Source: Capillidium heterosporum (lineage: Eukaryota > Entomophthoromycota > Entomophthoromycetes > Entomophthorales > Capillidiaceae). From it: a stretch of DNA of 64,000 nt. Shown here one piece after another: positions 12,239 to 22,847 of the stretch. Position numbers and translations under genes: made by a program. Under the pieces are notes generated by a model. It saw nothing but the letters and a program-made list of their open reading frames with translations, was not told the origin of the DNA and made no database searches. Location: NCBI GenBank assembly GCA_016630905.1, contig WBMQ01000013.1:434001-498000 (forward strand), given 5' to 3'. Numbering within the stretch: the stretch's first letter is position 1; each line of letters starts with the position of its first letter.

Positions 12239-12565
12239 ACTTTGAAGCTACGTAGCTAGTAAATATATATTATTAAATACATATTAAGTTTTGGTGAAAC
12301 CCTTTAATTATATATATGTTTACTTGGAGAAAATGTGAAGAATCAATTAGCTTGTATTACCAAATTATTTTCGCAAAGTTTACAATATTATATAGTTTAT
12401 CTTAAAAACTAGCAGCTTTTATATAGCGTGTAATTCATAAAATTTTAGCAATAAGAGGTAAATAAAAGGTTTATTTTAGTTTTTAGCAATATATATTTGT
12501 ATAAATAATATAGCTAGTATTTAAAATCTCATATAAAGACTATAGCAGCCCAGCCCACATCTGTA
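12239..12565. other. Intergenic
   Basis: Short AT-rich stretch between the convergent NADH dehydrogenase gene and copy 2. Nothing recognisable. Confidence 0.5.
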
Positions 12566-13719
12566 CTATATCTTCAAAGTTATACATCTCATATTCCTGT
12601 TACTTTTACATAGATTGTACTAATCCAAGGTTTGCAGCATCTTCTTGATCTTGGAGCTCTCCATATCAGAATGTAAAATAAATTGTATGACCGACTCGTT
12701 GAAGGATGTGATCGAGTACACGAAGGCGACCGGTTGGATGTTCTTTGAAAGTAGGAATTTGTTGAAATAATTCACTTCATCCTCGTTACCAAATATTACA
12801 GAGATGATGGGTGAAGGTTTGGAGGAATGCATTTTGTAACTTGGATTTTTTATCCTATCGTAAAGGTTTTGTGAAAGGCCTCCCTTCTCTCATCAGCAGC
12901 GACGATGATTTTGATAAAGGTGCTGAGTCAAATTATTTCATTTAGAAGCATCGACGAACTGAAGATAGTGATCATGAGAATATCCCGCACATAGCTGATG
13001 CGCTTAGTCTTGCCAGCTAGTATATTATCTCGTGTGTAGAAAGCCTTGGTTAAGCTGGTAGTGACGAAATCTATGTCACAATCGCTCTTGAAGGGCTCGT
13101 AGGATACTCTCCTATTATTTTCATAGTAAATTCCTAATGCGTGACTTTCATCAACTATGATGATACGTTTATACTGGTCTCTCAAGTCAAGCATCTTATC
13201 TAAAAGGTTAAAGTCTCTGTTGATACTGTACAAGCTTTCCATGGTGATGCTACTAGATCAATACTTTTTGATCTGAGATTCGAGGTCCTCGATATTGCTA
13301 TGGCTGAAGATGTGAGTCTTAGATCACTTGATAAGGAGCCCATTTTAGAACAAAGTGTGGATCTTCTCGTTCTTATTACGAATAGATTGTAGTAATTCGG
13401 AGTTGGAAGAATAGCCTAACTAGGTTATCATACATGGTTTAGTGCCTCTCATGTTGACGAATCCATTTTCAGTCCTTTGGAAGGTGTAGTTGATTACAAA
13501 GATGATGGATATAACTGCCTCTTTATCTTTGTGATTCAAGAAATCAACTTGATATTTAATTATGCTGAAGTAACTGCTTATATCCAAGCAATCGTTGTCA
13601 TCAACCAACATAGTCTCATGGTTGGGCCAAAGTCAGATGATGTAATCTTTGACACACCTGTTCTTGATGGCTCGCATATCGAAGTGCTTCTGAATCTTGG
13701 CATCTAGTATGTAATCCAT
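12566..13719 (-). pseudogene. CqsA-like alpha-oxoamine synthase, copy 2 (heavily decayed)
   Basis: It aligns along its full length with the intact copy but has many stops. ATG at 13717-13719 gives MDYILDAKIQKHFDMRAIKN, then TGA shortly after KDYII. Later blocks are NMRGTKPCMIT followed by TAG, MESLYSINRDFNLLDKM, VDESHALGIYYENN (the glycine after the tyrosine is lost), TTSLTKAFYTRDN (lysine kept) and FSSSMLLNEII, ending near LQTLD then TAG. The last codons no longer spell SKL (they read TLKI). Leader sequence and N-terminus are closest to copy 1. Confidence 0.85.
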
Positions 13720-16700
13720 TTTATGACAAGTAAATTTTTTTACTATATTAAAAATTGTGTTTACATGATAGTTATACTTGTGCTACAGCCTTAATAATAC
13801 ATCATATAGCAATCTAAGTTCCATTCCAATAATAACTCTAAGCTATCTATTTTTCTATTGGGAATCTAGCTAATATGAAATTTGATTATCGTCAATAGTA
13901 CAATTTAGCACTGTGCTATGATCAATTATAAATTTATCTAGTATCTATCCTGGAGGTTGATTTATATATCGCAAAATATAGCCTTCAGAAGCCAACTAAA
14001 AATACTAATCACTCAATTGATTAGATATAGCATAACTTGAACCTAGATCTATATTGTTGTAAAGTAAACAGGAAGTAGCTGTTTACCTTCCAGGTCATTG
14101 CTAATCTTAACTACTCTCTGACCTCGTATAATACTCCAAAAAGATCAACAAAGTTATAATTTATTTAATAAAATATCCATTCCAGTTATAATTGTCAATT
14201 CAGTGATAGGTATCATATTTAGTATAGCTCTTTTCCTTCATGTAGCCTGAGTATATTTTTTGTTTTTAGATTGATTAGATTTTATAGAAGGATTATTATG
14301 GTATTAAAGTCCATATATTAAATCGGTATTATTCTTATTCAGAGAATATCCAAACTTAGAGCCATGTGGGGAAGACTTTTAACATCTATACTACCAAATA
14401 TTATGCAAGCCAGACTTTTCGAAGATCAACAAGCTTCTTGAGATGGTGCTAGGCTGGGAATGTAATTGTTAGACTCTTTCTTTTTATCCTCTTCAGGATT
14501 GTCTATCTAAAATTCAAAGTTTAAATTGACAAATTTAGATATTTAACTCGTATAAAATTTACACTGTAGGTTGGCGGCCTTTAAGAAACTTAATTCATAT
14601 CTACTCTGAGGAGCTGATTCTACAACTCCTATTATTCAAAAGCTCTATTCTTTAAAAACTGGCTATTGATTTCTCAAAAACGTAAAAGTAAAAATTTTGA
14701 ATTATGTGTTAAGAGTTGAAAATTACTTTGAATGTACTTATACTTAAAATTTGCAAAATGAACTATTGGCTCTTGATTTTGGATTTAATATACATTTTTT
14801 AATTGTATATTTTAACACTATTTGTAAGTTTTGAAAACCTACTTTTTTAACCCCTATAAAATGACAACACTAAAGTTTTTAATACAGGTGTACAATCCCT
14901 CGATAAATTCTATCCGAAGGATAATTCCGATGTATACAAGCTGAGATATATTGTAAAATGCTATTAATATAGGCTTCAGATATGATTTTCATCTTACTAA
15001 AAGCTGATACCTTTTTAAAAGTTTCTTGGCTATTGAAAACAATTTAAGACAGATCTACTATCCTATATTTTGATTATGAAGATCAAATCTTAGATCAAAA
15101 AGGCCTTAAAGCTCTAAGAGGCAATCTAGTTGTTCATTCTAATTGGTTTATATCTCTCGATGACTTTTGAATTAATACCTTGAAAATTTTCCTGTATTTC
15201 GAACTTGAAGCATGCATTAGCTCAAAATCAGCAAATTTTGTAAAAATAGTGTGTAATGTGCTCTGCTAACTTTGAATTTAATAAAAGCTGCACCTTCATT
15301 TTCACCTGATAAAGGAGCAATTACTATGGTTTTGAGGTAGATATAGTGCTATACCTTTGATAAACAGATGATTTGAAACATAAATCTATATTTTTAGTGT
15401 ATAGATTTGATTAGAAAATAAACTCAATTTCAAATGCTTTTTGATTTGATAAAGGATCGAAGCTATATTAAATAAATGAAAGCATATGTTCATCCCTTTA
15501 TAGTAGGGCCGAATACTATTACCATTTAAATGCTGTGTTTAATGGTCTACTTTTTTTAAAAATGTTGTCAAGCAATAAGATAAGTTTACTACCATAGTTT
15601 ATAGCCTTGTATTTGCTTCATATCTTGTTTTTTCAGCTTTAAACTTAATCTGTGGTAACCTTGTCTATCTTAAGTTTTAAAGTAGCAAAGTGTAAGTTAT
15701 AATGAAAATCAGCAATATTCAAAACTAGAAATAATATACTGTATTAAAGCAGATTTACCTTTATGGAAAATAATTAATCTTGACTATTTCCACCTATCTA
15801 TAAAATGCAGTAATTTAAATGTCATTTTTAAAACTCTATTATATTCCAAATATCGACCGTCTATATTAAAAAACCAATAATGTTATCTTAGGTAGACCTA
15901 TCGATAACAAATAAGTTAAACAAAGATAGCCTACAAGGTAAAGCGATTGCTTGTTCTTAACTATTAGAAATATGAATTAATTTGTTTATCTTCCAGCTTT
16001 TTTGGATATTTCCTGAATTAATTTAATGTTGAAATAGAATTATGGCAAATGCTTATTCAAAAAGTAGTTATTATTCTTTATAATTATATTGATTGCCCTA
16101 TTTAAATATAGGAAGTTAGGTTAACTTGAATAAAAGCCTAAAAATCACTATATTTTAATGAATATATCTTTTGTAAATGGAAAGTATAAAAATAAGGCTA
16201 ACAATTCTCACCTGTAAATATTTTTCTATGCTCGTTTTACATAAAACTTGCAAAGTAATCGATAAAAAGCGTGCTAATATTTAAAATAAAGAATTGTTAA
16301 TTACTTAATATAAAGTAAGCAACTATAAGCAAAGAAAAATAGCTATTGAAACCAAATTAGTTATGCTATTCCAACTTCGAAACATTATATTTGTTTATAA
16401 GGTGTAAAATCTGATAAATATGACTGCTGGTCAAGTTCTATTTTAATACAAAACCGAATCTGTAGCTGTTATAAATTTTTGAAAATATGTCCAATTAACT
16501 TATATTCCCAAGAAAATTTTGAAACCAGTATATTCAAAAATTACATTTAGTAATTTGTATACGCCGCCTTTAGATCATTTCCTACCTTATAGTTTTACAA
16601 AAAATCCTTCTAATGTAAAAGGATAGTTACTATAAAAAGTTCATAAAAGTAAGGTAGGGAATGGCCCTACAGATTTAATTGATATAATTTAATACGAATA

Positions 16701-16867
16701 TTGATAGCCAGTAAAATAGTTACGGTTTCTACGATCTGGAGTAGCATTGTATATTTAAACAGGGAATATTACTTTTAATTGATTTGGATTTGATAGGTAA
16801 TGAAACGAAACTTAACATAAATAGCATCGTATTGAAGCTATTCAAACTAAGTTTTATTGATCTTAAA
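13720..16867. other. Long AT-rich gene-free stretch
   Basis: About 3.1 kb between the divergent copies 2 and 3. It is strongly AT-rich with stops in all frames. I found no tRNA, transposon ORF or tandem array. It may hold unrecognisable remnants of older copies. Confidence 0.5.
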
Positions 16868-17979
16868 ATGAATTCTTTACTAGGTAGCAAAATACAAACG
16901 CATTTGATACAAGGACCACCAAAAAGAATGGCTGTTTAAAGGACTATATCATTAGACCGGTTCTAAACAAGGAAGCAATTATGGTTGGCGACAACGACTA
17001 TTTAATTATATCTAACAATGTTGGCATGATCTGATACCAAGTGTATTCCTTGAACTAATATAATAAGAATATAGTCATATCAACAGTCTGTTGTAAATGA
17101 TGCTTGCAAAGAGGGTGAGAATAAGCTTACCAATATTGTAGGCTCCAAACTGCATACCATCACTCAATCTGGATATACTTTCAAATCCAATCTACTGCAG
17201 TCAATATGTGACAAGAACACTCACATCTTCACCAATGAGAAGGTTTACGCCTTTTTCTGGGACGATATCCTCATCAAGCGACTTAAGACCCAAATCTTCA
17301 GCTACAGCAACATCGAGCACTTCAAATCTCAGATCAAAAAGTATTGATCTAGCATCAATATCATGGAAAGCCTGTACAGCATCAACAGAGACTTTAACCT
17401 TTTAGATAAGGTGCTTGACTTGAGAGACCAGTATAAATGCACTATTCTACGCATATTCCAAAAGCGATAGGGAGAGATACTTCGATACTACTAGTTTAGT
17501 CAAAGTAATTTATACTAAGTGTGACATTATAGTCGGATGAGTTAAACATATGAACTATATCCTTGAGATATATATGATAAATACTTTCAGATTATTGATT
17601 TTTTTAAAAGTAGTTTGACTGAACTGCTTTATTGAAGTTATCTCATTCGTTGATAAGAGGAGGGAAGTTTTTCATCCGAGTTCCAAGAAATGCTATGGTG
17701 AGGTAGTTAAATTAGATTACAAAGTGTACTTCTCAAAACTTTCTCTTTAATAGCAAATATGGGATGAATCATTCCAATAAGTTCCTCATACCTAAGAACA
17801 TCTAGCCAGCTGTCTTCATGTATCCAGTCACATCCTTCAGTAAATCGGCTGTAAAATTTACTTTGCATTCCGGCGTTGACGACTTTAAGGTTCAAAAGAT
17901 ATTACTGGTTTTGGATCAGTACAAACCTATACAGAAATCAAATAACGAGAAAATGGGTTGCATTATTCCAAAACTACAA
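16868..17979 (+). pseudogene. CqsA-like alpha-oxoamine synthase, copy 3 (heavily decayed)
   Basis: ATG at 16868 opens MNSLLGSKIQTH, then the frame breaks. Aligned blocks continue in changing frames: an equivalent of VGDNDYL near 16985, SGYTFKSNLLQSICDKNTH near 17170-17220, MESLYSINRDFN near 17363-17400, MYPVTSFSKSAVKFTLHSGV from 17818 and MGCIIPKLQ at the end. The PLP-aspartate region is broken (after DQYKCTI) and the stop after PKL has become CAA. Leader sequence (AGTTTTATTGA...ATG) and N-terminus pair it with the intact copy 4. Confidence 0.82.
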
Positions 17980-19276
17980 TGCTCCCTTTTACAATATGTA
18001 ATACAAATTAGCCAAGGAAACTTTATCGGCACGAAACTGCTATAAATATAAGCTAGATATTAAAACATCAACTAAAATACATTAGCAGTAAATCTGTTCC
18101 TACAAAGCTATCAATTTAGCTTTATTTTGTATATATGTGAAGATAATATAGGTGTTTTGATCGTATTGTGAAAAAAAAGTATAAGAAAAGAATCGTAGAT
18201 CCTATTTCGATGAATTTATTGATACTTTTTGTGACAAGCCATGCTGTAGATTTGAAAGATGTTAGTAAACTGAGTTTAAACCAACATTTTTAAAATTTTG
18301 AGAGTTGAAGCTTTAATAGACAGTTGTAAAATATACATCCATTGCTTCAAAAGTTGAAATGGCGGCTATTGGTGTCTTAAATTTGAATTGTCGAGTAAAA
18401 TACTTAAGTATATATAATTAAACTTACTTTATAGCTAAAAAGATGATGTCAAGGTGTAATATATAAAGCATTACCATGGGCTGTAATACTGCATTTTTTG
18501 TATACATATCTACTAAACTAATCAAGTATTTATGTAGTAAAGAAAAGTTAATTCGATTGCAAACTAAGATACTCCTATGTTCGAAGTTAATAAGGCCTTT
18601 ATAAATAGATATTATAGTTAATTTGTATAAAGATTTTACTAATTCCAAGCGAATTTTGATGAACGTTTTTGCCTATTATCGGTTCGAAAGTTAGTAAGTA
18701 AAACCTACCGGTGTTTAAAACAGAACATTGCCAATCATCTAAAAGCTGTAATGATTCGTAAAAATATATAATTTGTCAAAACTAATTTATTCATCTTGAA
18801 AAGGCCGACATTTTACTTATAAAAGTCCAGCCCTATAAATATGACTGCTAGTTCTCCAATTTGAGTATAATTTCGGACTTGAAGTGGTCGTATGAATTCG
18901 CCTTGACCTTCAAGGTGGATTGTCCAATGATGGATTTAATTGACTTTGCATCCACACATCTAATCATTTTTTATTTCCAATGTTCTTCTTTGGACACAAT
19001 ATATTTGGAACTTCAATTTAGTAATTTATACATATATCTTTCGAAAATCTAATAAATGCCACTTTATACGAATCACAATTACAAAAAAAATGTATAGCTT
19101 TTGTATCTAAAGAGGCACTCGTAAAATTTAAATGTAGTGTTTTTATTAAGTCTGGATTTGGTAGATGATGGATGCTTGAATAGTTAACTATATCATGGCA
19201 GATACTTGAAAAGAACTTTTGAAATTTAAATATCGGTATTTGATAGCTACCTAAATAAAGTTTTATTGACTTTAGA
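17980..19276. other. Intergenic
   Basis: AT-rich spacer upstream of the intact CqsA-like gene. The short open frames at 18424-18648 and 19018-19299 look random. The 20 bases before the start codon at 19277 resemble those of copy 3. Confidence 0.5.
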
Positions 19277-20467
19277 ATGGACTCTGTACTCGACACCAAA
19301 GTACAAACTTATTTTGATACCAGGACCATCAAAAAGAACGGATGTCTAAAAGATTTGATTGTTCGACCCACACCTGACAATGCGACGATTTCAGTCGGTG
19401 ACAACGACTATTTGAATCTATCCAACGATGCTAATGTAGTCCGAAATCAAGTCGATTCATTGAGCCAACACAATAAGGAGGTAGTTATGTCGACGATCTA
19501 TGTGACAGATAATACCTTTAAAAATGTTGAAAAGAAATTTGCTGAGATAGTAGGTACCGAGTCGTGTATGTTGACTCAATCGGGCTATGCATCCAACTCC
19601 GGCTTACTTCAATCAATTTGCGACAAAAACACTCACGTTTTCGCCGATGAAAAGATCCACGCTTCGTTCTGGGATGGCATCTTCATCAAAAGATATAAGA
19701 TTCACCTCTTTAGCCACAACAACATCGATAACCTTGAATCCCATCTCAAAAAGTTTGGACCTGGTATCATTGTTGTGGAAAGTTTGTATAGCGTCAATGG
19801 AGATTTCTGCCCTTTGGAACAATTAATTAACCTAAAAGAGCAATATAAGTGTATATTAGTAGTTGACGAAAGTCACACCTTAGGAACCTATGGTCAAAAC
19901 GGTAGAGGTGTATCCTATCAGTATTTCAAGACTGGTCGCCAAGTAGATTTTGTCACCGCCAGTTTGACCAAAGCGTTCTGCACCCGAGGTGGCATTATAG
20001 TTGGAAGGACCAAATGTATAGATTACATCCGTGAAACTTCCATGATCAACGTCTTCAGTTCCTCTTTATTTATTAACGATGTCGTTAGGCTGAGTTCTTT
20101 TATCGATGTCATAGCAGCAGCCGACAAGAAGCGAGAAATTCTTCATAGGAACGCAAAAAAACTCCATGAAGGAGTAAGCAATTTGAGATACAAAGTACAT
20201 TCTCCACATCCCTCACCAATTGTCTCCATAGTTTTTGATAATGAGTATGAGATGGACCAATTTAATAAGTTCGTACTGGTTAAGAATATTCAACCTGCTG
20301 TCTTTATATATCCGACTACACCTCTAAATGAACCAGTTGTACGATTTACTTTGTATTCCAATTTAGACGATTCTAATCTCAATAAGATACTGCAAGTCTT
20401 GGATCAGTATAGGCAAATGCAGATCTTAAGTAACAAAAAGATGAGTTGCATCGTCTCCAAGTTATAG
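19277..20467 (+). CDS. CqsA/LqsA-like alpha-oxoamine synthase with peroxisomal SKL, intact copy 4
   Basis: Intact 396-residue, intronless, fold-type I PLP enzyme of the alpha-oxoamine synthase family (with ALAS, BioF, serine palmitoyltransferase). The closest match I recognise is Vibrio CqsA and Legionella LqsA, which make alpha-hydroxyketone autoinducers from acyl-CoA. Matching blocks: VGDNDYLNLSN (40-50), TQSGYASNSGLLQSICDKNT (100-119), FSHNNIDNL (145-153), FGPGIIVVESLYS (160-172), VDESHTLGTYG (196-206, D197 for the PLP ring), TASLTKAFCTRGG (227-239, K232 Schiff base), FSSSLFINDVVRL (260-272) and PVVRFTLYS (353-361). The length equals that of CqsA (about 390). The last residues are CIVSKL, a canonical PTS1, so the enzyme is predicted to be peroxisomal. 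Substrates are unknown; an acyl-CoA plus an amino acid or SAM-derived partner would fit the family. Lack of introns and bacterial affinity suggest horizontal origin. Confidence 0.9.
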   Translation: MDSVLDTKVQTYFDTRTIKKNGCLKDLIVRPTPDNATISVGDNDYLNLSNDANVVRNQVDSLSQHNKEVVMSTIYVTDNTFKNVEKKFAEIVGTESCMLTQSGYASNSGLLQSICDKNTHVFADEKIHASFWDGIFIKRYKIHLFSHNNIDNLESHLKKFGPGIIVVESLYSVNGDFCPLEQLINLKEQYKCILVVDESHTLGTYGQNGRGVSYQYFKTGRQVDFVTASLTKAFCTRGGIIVGRTKCIDYIRETSMINVFSSSLFINDVVRLSSFIDVIAAADKKREILHRNAKKLHEGVSNLRYKVHSPHPSPIVSIVFDNEYEMDQFNKFVLVKNIQPAVFIYPTTPLNEPVVRFTLYSNLDDSNLNKILQVLDQYRQMQILSNKKMSCIVSKL

Positions 20468-20815
20468 CTAACTATCTTTGAATCTATATACAGCTAATAC
20501 AGTCTAGCAAAGTCAGCTTTATCCATACTAGGCTACTCTAAACCTAAGCTAGGTATTTAAGACCTCAATTAAATTACATTAGCTTATAATTTTCTACCTT
20601 GCCATATACTGTTAACTTTGCATATATAAGTTTAATCTTCATTAACATACTCATCACCATTAGAATCAGCTAACTAGACTTGTGAGCTCTATACTTTTCA
20701 TTAGCTGCATTTTCATAAAGTAAAGCTGCTCCAAAAATCAATACCTTTTAGGTAGGTTTGCTTCAAGATTTACAGGTAGTTATATAGGATCATGTGACTA
20801 AATTTATATGGAATA
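20468..20815. other. Intergenic
   Basis: 3' flank of the intact CqsA-like gene, up to the tRNA. Nothing recognisable. Confidence 0.5.
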
Positions 20816-20887
20816 AGCAGCTTGGCGCAGGGGAAGCGCGCGGGGCTCATAACCCCGAGGTCGGTGGATCGAAACCACTAGCTGCTA
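20816..20887 (+). tRNA. Initiator tRNA-Met (CAT), copy B
   Basis: Same 72-base initiator tRNA-Met as at 9441-9512, on the plus strand: acceptor stem AGCAGCT/AGCTGCT, anticodon stem-loop GGGGCTCATAACCCC, T loop ATCGAAAC, discriminator A at 20887, followed by a short T-run terminator (TATACTTTTTGC). The flanks are not alike beyond the gene. Confidence 0.95.
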
Positions 20888-20966
20888 TACTTTTTGCAAG
20901 TACGTCATCGGATCTCTATATTAAAGTCAACCATTCTTTTTTATTTTTCTTCATAAAGAATTAATT

Positions 20967-22088
20967 ATGTTTGCCAAGTCCGACTACAAGGTGATTCTTT
21001 TCGACCTAGGTGGTGTTGTATTCCGAAGCCCTATCTTACAGATACAGAGCTATGAATTTGAATTGGGATTGCCCAAGAATTTCATAAACTTTATCATGTA
21101 ACTTTTTATTTCTATCTGTGTTGATTTGGTATTTTGCAGTTCTAGTTGGGGAGAAGGTGGTTCTTTTCAAGTAAGTTTATTTGCAAATAGTTATGGTATT
21201 TTGCTTATACATTAATAGAAATTTGAAAGAGGTGAGATAAACGAAAAGGAATTTTTAGTTACGTTCCATGATGAGCTTAATATGAATCGTAACCAACATA
21301 TCACCAACTACAAGTTAAAGTTCGTTAAATGTAAACTTTGTTTTAGCCAATTAATATCACCAGCTTATAGTTTTAGCCAGTAGTAATATAGACGAGGCCA
21401 AGATTTTGGATGTAACTATTGATGGATACAAGACTTACCTATGTATGAAATACCCAGCCGAGGCTAACCCGTTCGAAGTTTTAAATATCAAAATGGCTGA
21501 AGCACTCCAAAAACTTAAAGGTAGTACATCTGCACCTTTTTAAACTAAATTTATTCTATTTCTTTAGCGGATGGGAAGTATAGGCTAGTAGCTTTAACTA
21601 ACTCCTTCCCCAATGTTGAAGAGGGGCCTGTAGTAGGGTTCCCTAATTTGCCCAAAAGTTTACTTGATACTTTATCTCTATTCGAAACTATAGTGCACAG
21701 CCACAAAGTTAAACTTAGGTAAAGTTATATATCACTTTAATACTAATACTAACATTATTTAGAAAACCTGACCCAAAAATCTATAGGCATGTGGTCCAAG
21801 AAGTTTGTAAAGTGAATTTTGATCAAGTTATCTTTTTAGATGATATTGGAAAGTAAATATAAGTTATGTGGAATTTTACTAACCACTATCGTAGAAATTT
21901 AAAGCCAGCTAAACAATTCGGTATGGACACTATACGTAAGTATTTGAAAATCTATTTTTTCTTTTAATAGGACTAGTTTAACTTGTATTATTTTAGTTGT
22001 TGACAGTAAGAACCTCGACCCAGCTTTAAATAAGTTGCAGATGTTGACTGGGGTGGATTTAGGCTACACTAATAAATCGAAGCTTTAA
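20967..22088 (+). CDS. HAD-superfamily hydrolase (ACAD10/EPHX2 N-domain-like)
   Basis: A 265-residue haloacid-dehalogenase-type phosphatase. Motif I is ILFDLGGVVF (nucleophile Asp near residue 13), motif II ALTNSFPN, motif III KPDPKIYRHV and motif IV IFLDDIGKNLKPA. The order and the FDLGGVVF/FLDD style match the group of ACAD10 and the N-terminal domain of epoxide hydrolase 2. It is probably a soluble small-molecule phosphatase; the substrate cannot be told. Eight exons: 20967-21097, 21140-21170, 21219-21330, 21371-21520, 21568-21718, 21763-21852, 21895-21935, 21997-22088. All phases join without a break. The gene starts about 80 bases after the tRNA. Confidence 0.87.
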
Positions 22089-22847
22089 TAAACTATTGTA
22101 GTCAAGTTTACATTTAGTTGCTATTTACCAATATATATTTATTTTAGTATAGCTGTCTAGTAGCTCTATTTTTATTGTGATGCTTAAGCAATTAACTATA
22201 TTTTGCTGAGTCCATAATAGCCAAGGCTCTGTTCCTTTTGGTAACGTATTATATTGGATTTAGCGACTTGAGAAGGATTTCCAAGAGTTGATTTTTGTGA
22301 CTACATTTAAATTGTAAACAAAAGTACACCTATTTTGAACTTTATCAAGCTTTCTTTTTAGTTTAGGTCTTGGGAAGTTTTGAACCTTAGTATAAGATAT
22401 TTGTTAGACTTGGAAATGAAATCTTTCCCTTTGCCAAATAAATGTTTGTAAACATATGGTTTAGTGACCAAGGCTTTTGAGATTTTGATGGGTAGTTTGC
22501 CTTTAACCAGTGAAATCTAAAATCGGACCATATTAACTGTTAAGCTTACATGTAAAATGCATTTCAACTCTAATTGAAGTTGTACTGCTAATCAACATGA
22601 GAAACTTAGTTAAGGTACCAAGTACATAGGAACTGCTAAAATTACAGATATTAAAAGCCGAAAAGTAATCTGTACAGATACTTAAGCATCAAGTTCAATT
22701 TATATAAAATTAGTTTAAATGTACTGATAAATAAAATTAAAGTCTTTTACTAGCTCGATCTAAATTGGGTTACACAAATACGAGGCAGTTACTGGATTAT
22801 TAGGTGCGCTATTGAAGTTAAATGAAGCAAAACGAGTAAAAATTAGA
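22089..22847. other. Intergenic
   Basis: Spacer between convergent HAD and MVP1 genes. No gene seen. Confidence 0.5.

Noticed and set aside
7420-20467. Transposon or CRISPR content in the repeated-gene locus
   Set aside because: No transposase, reverse transcriptase, terminal repeats or regular spacer array was seen. The repeats are gene copies and tRNAs.
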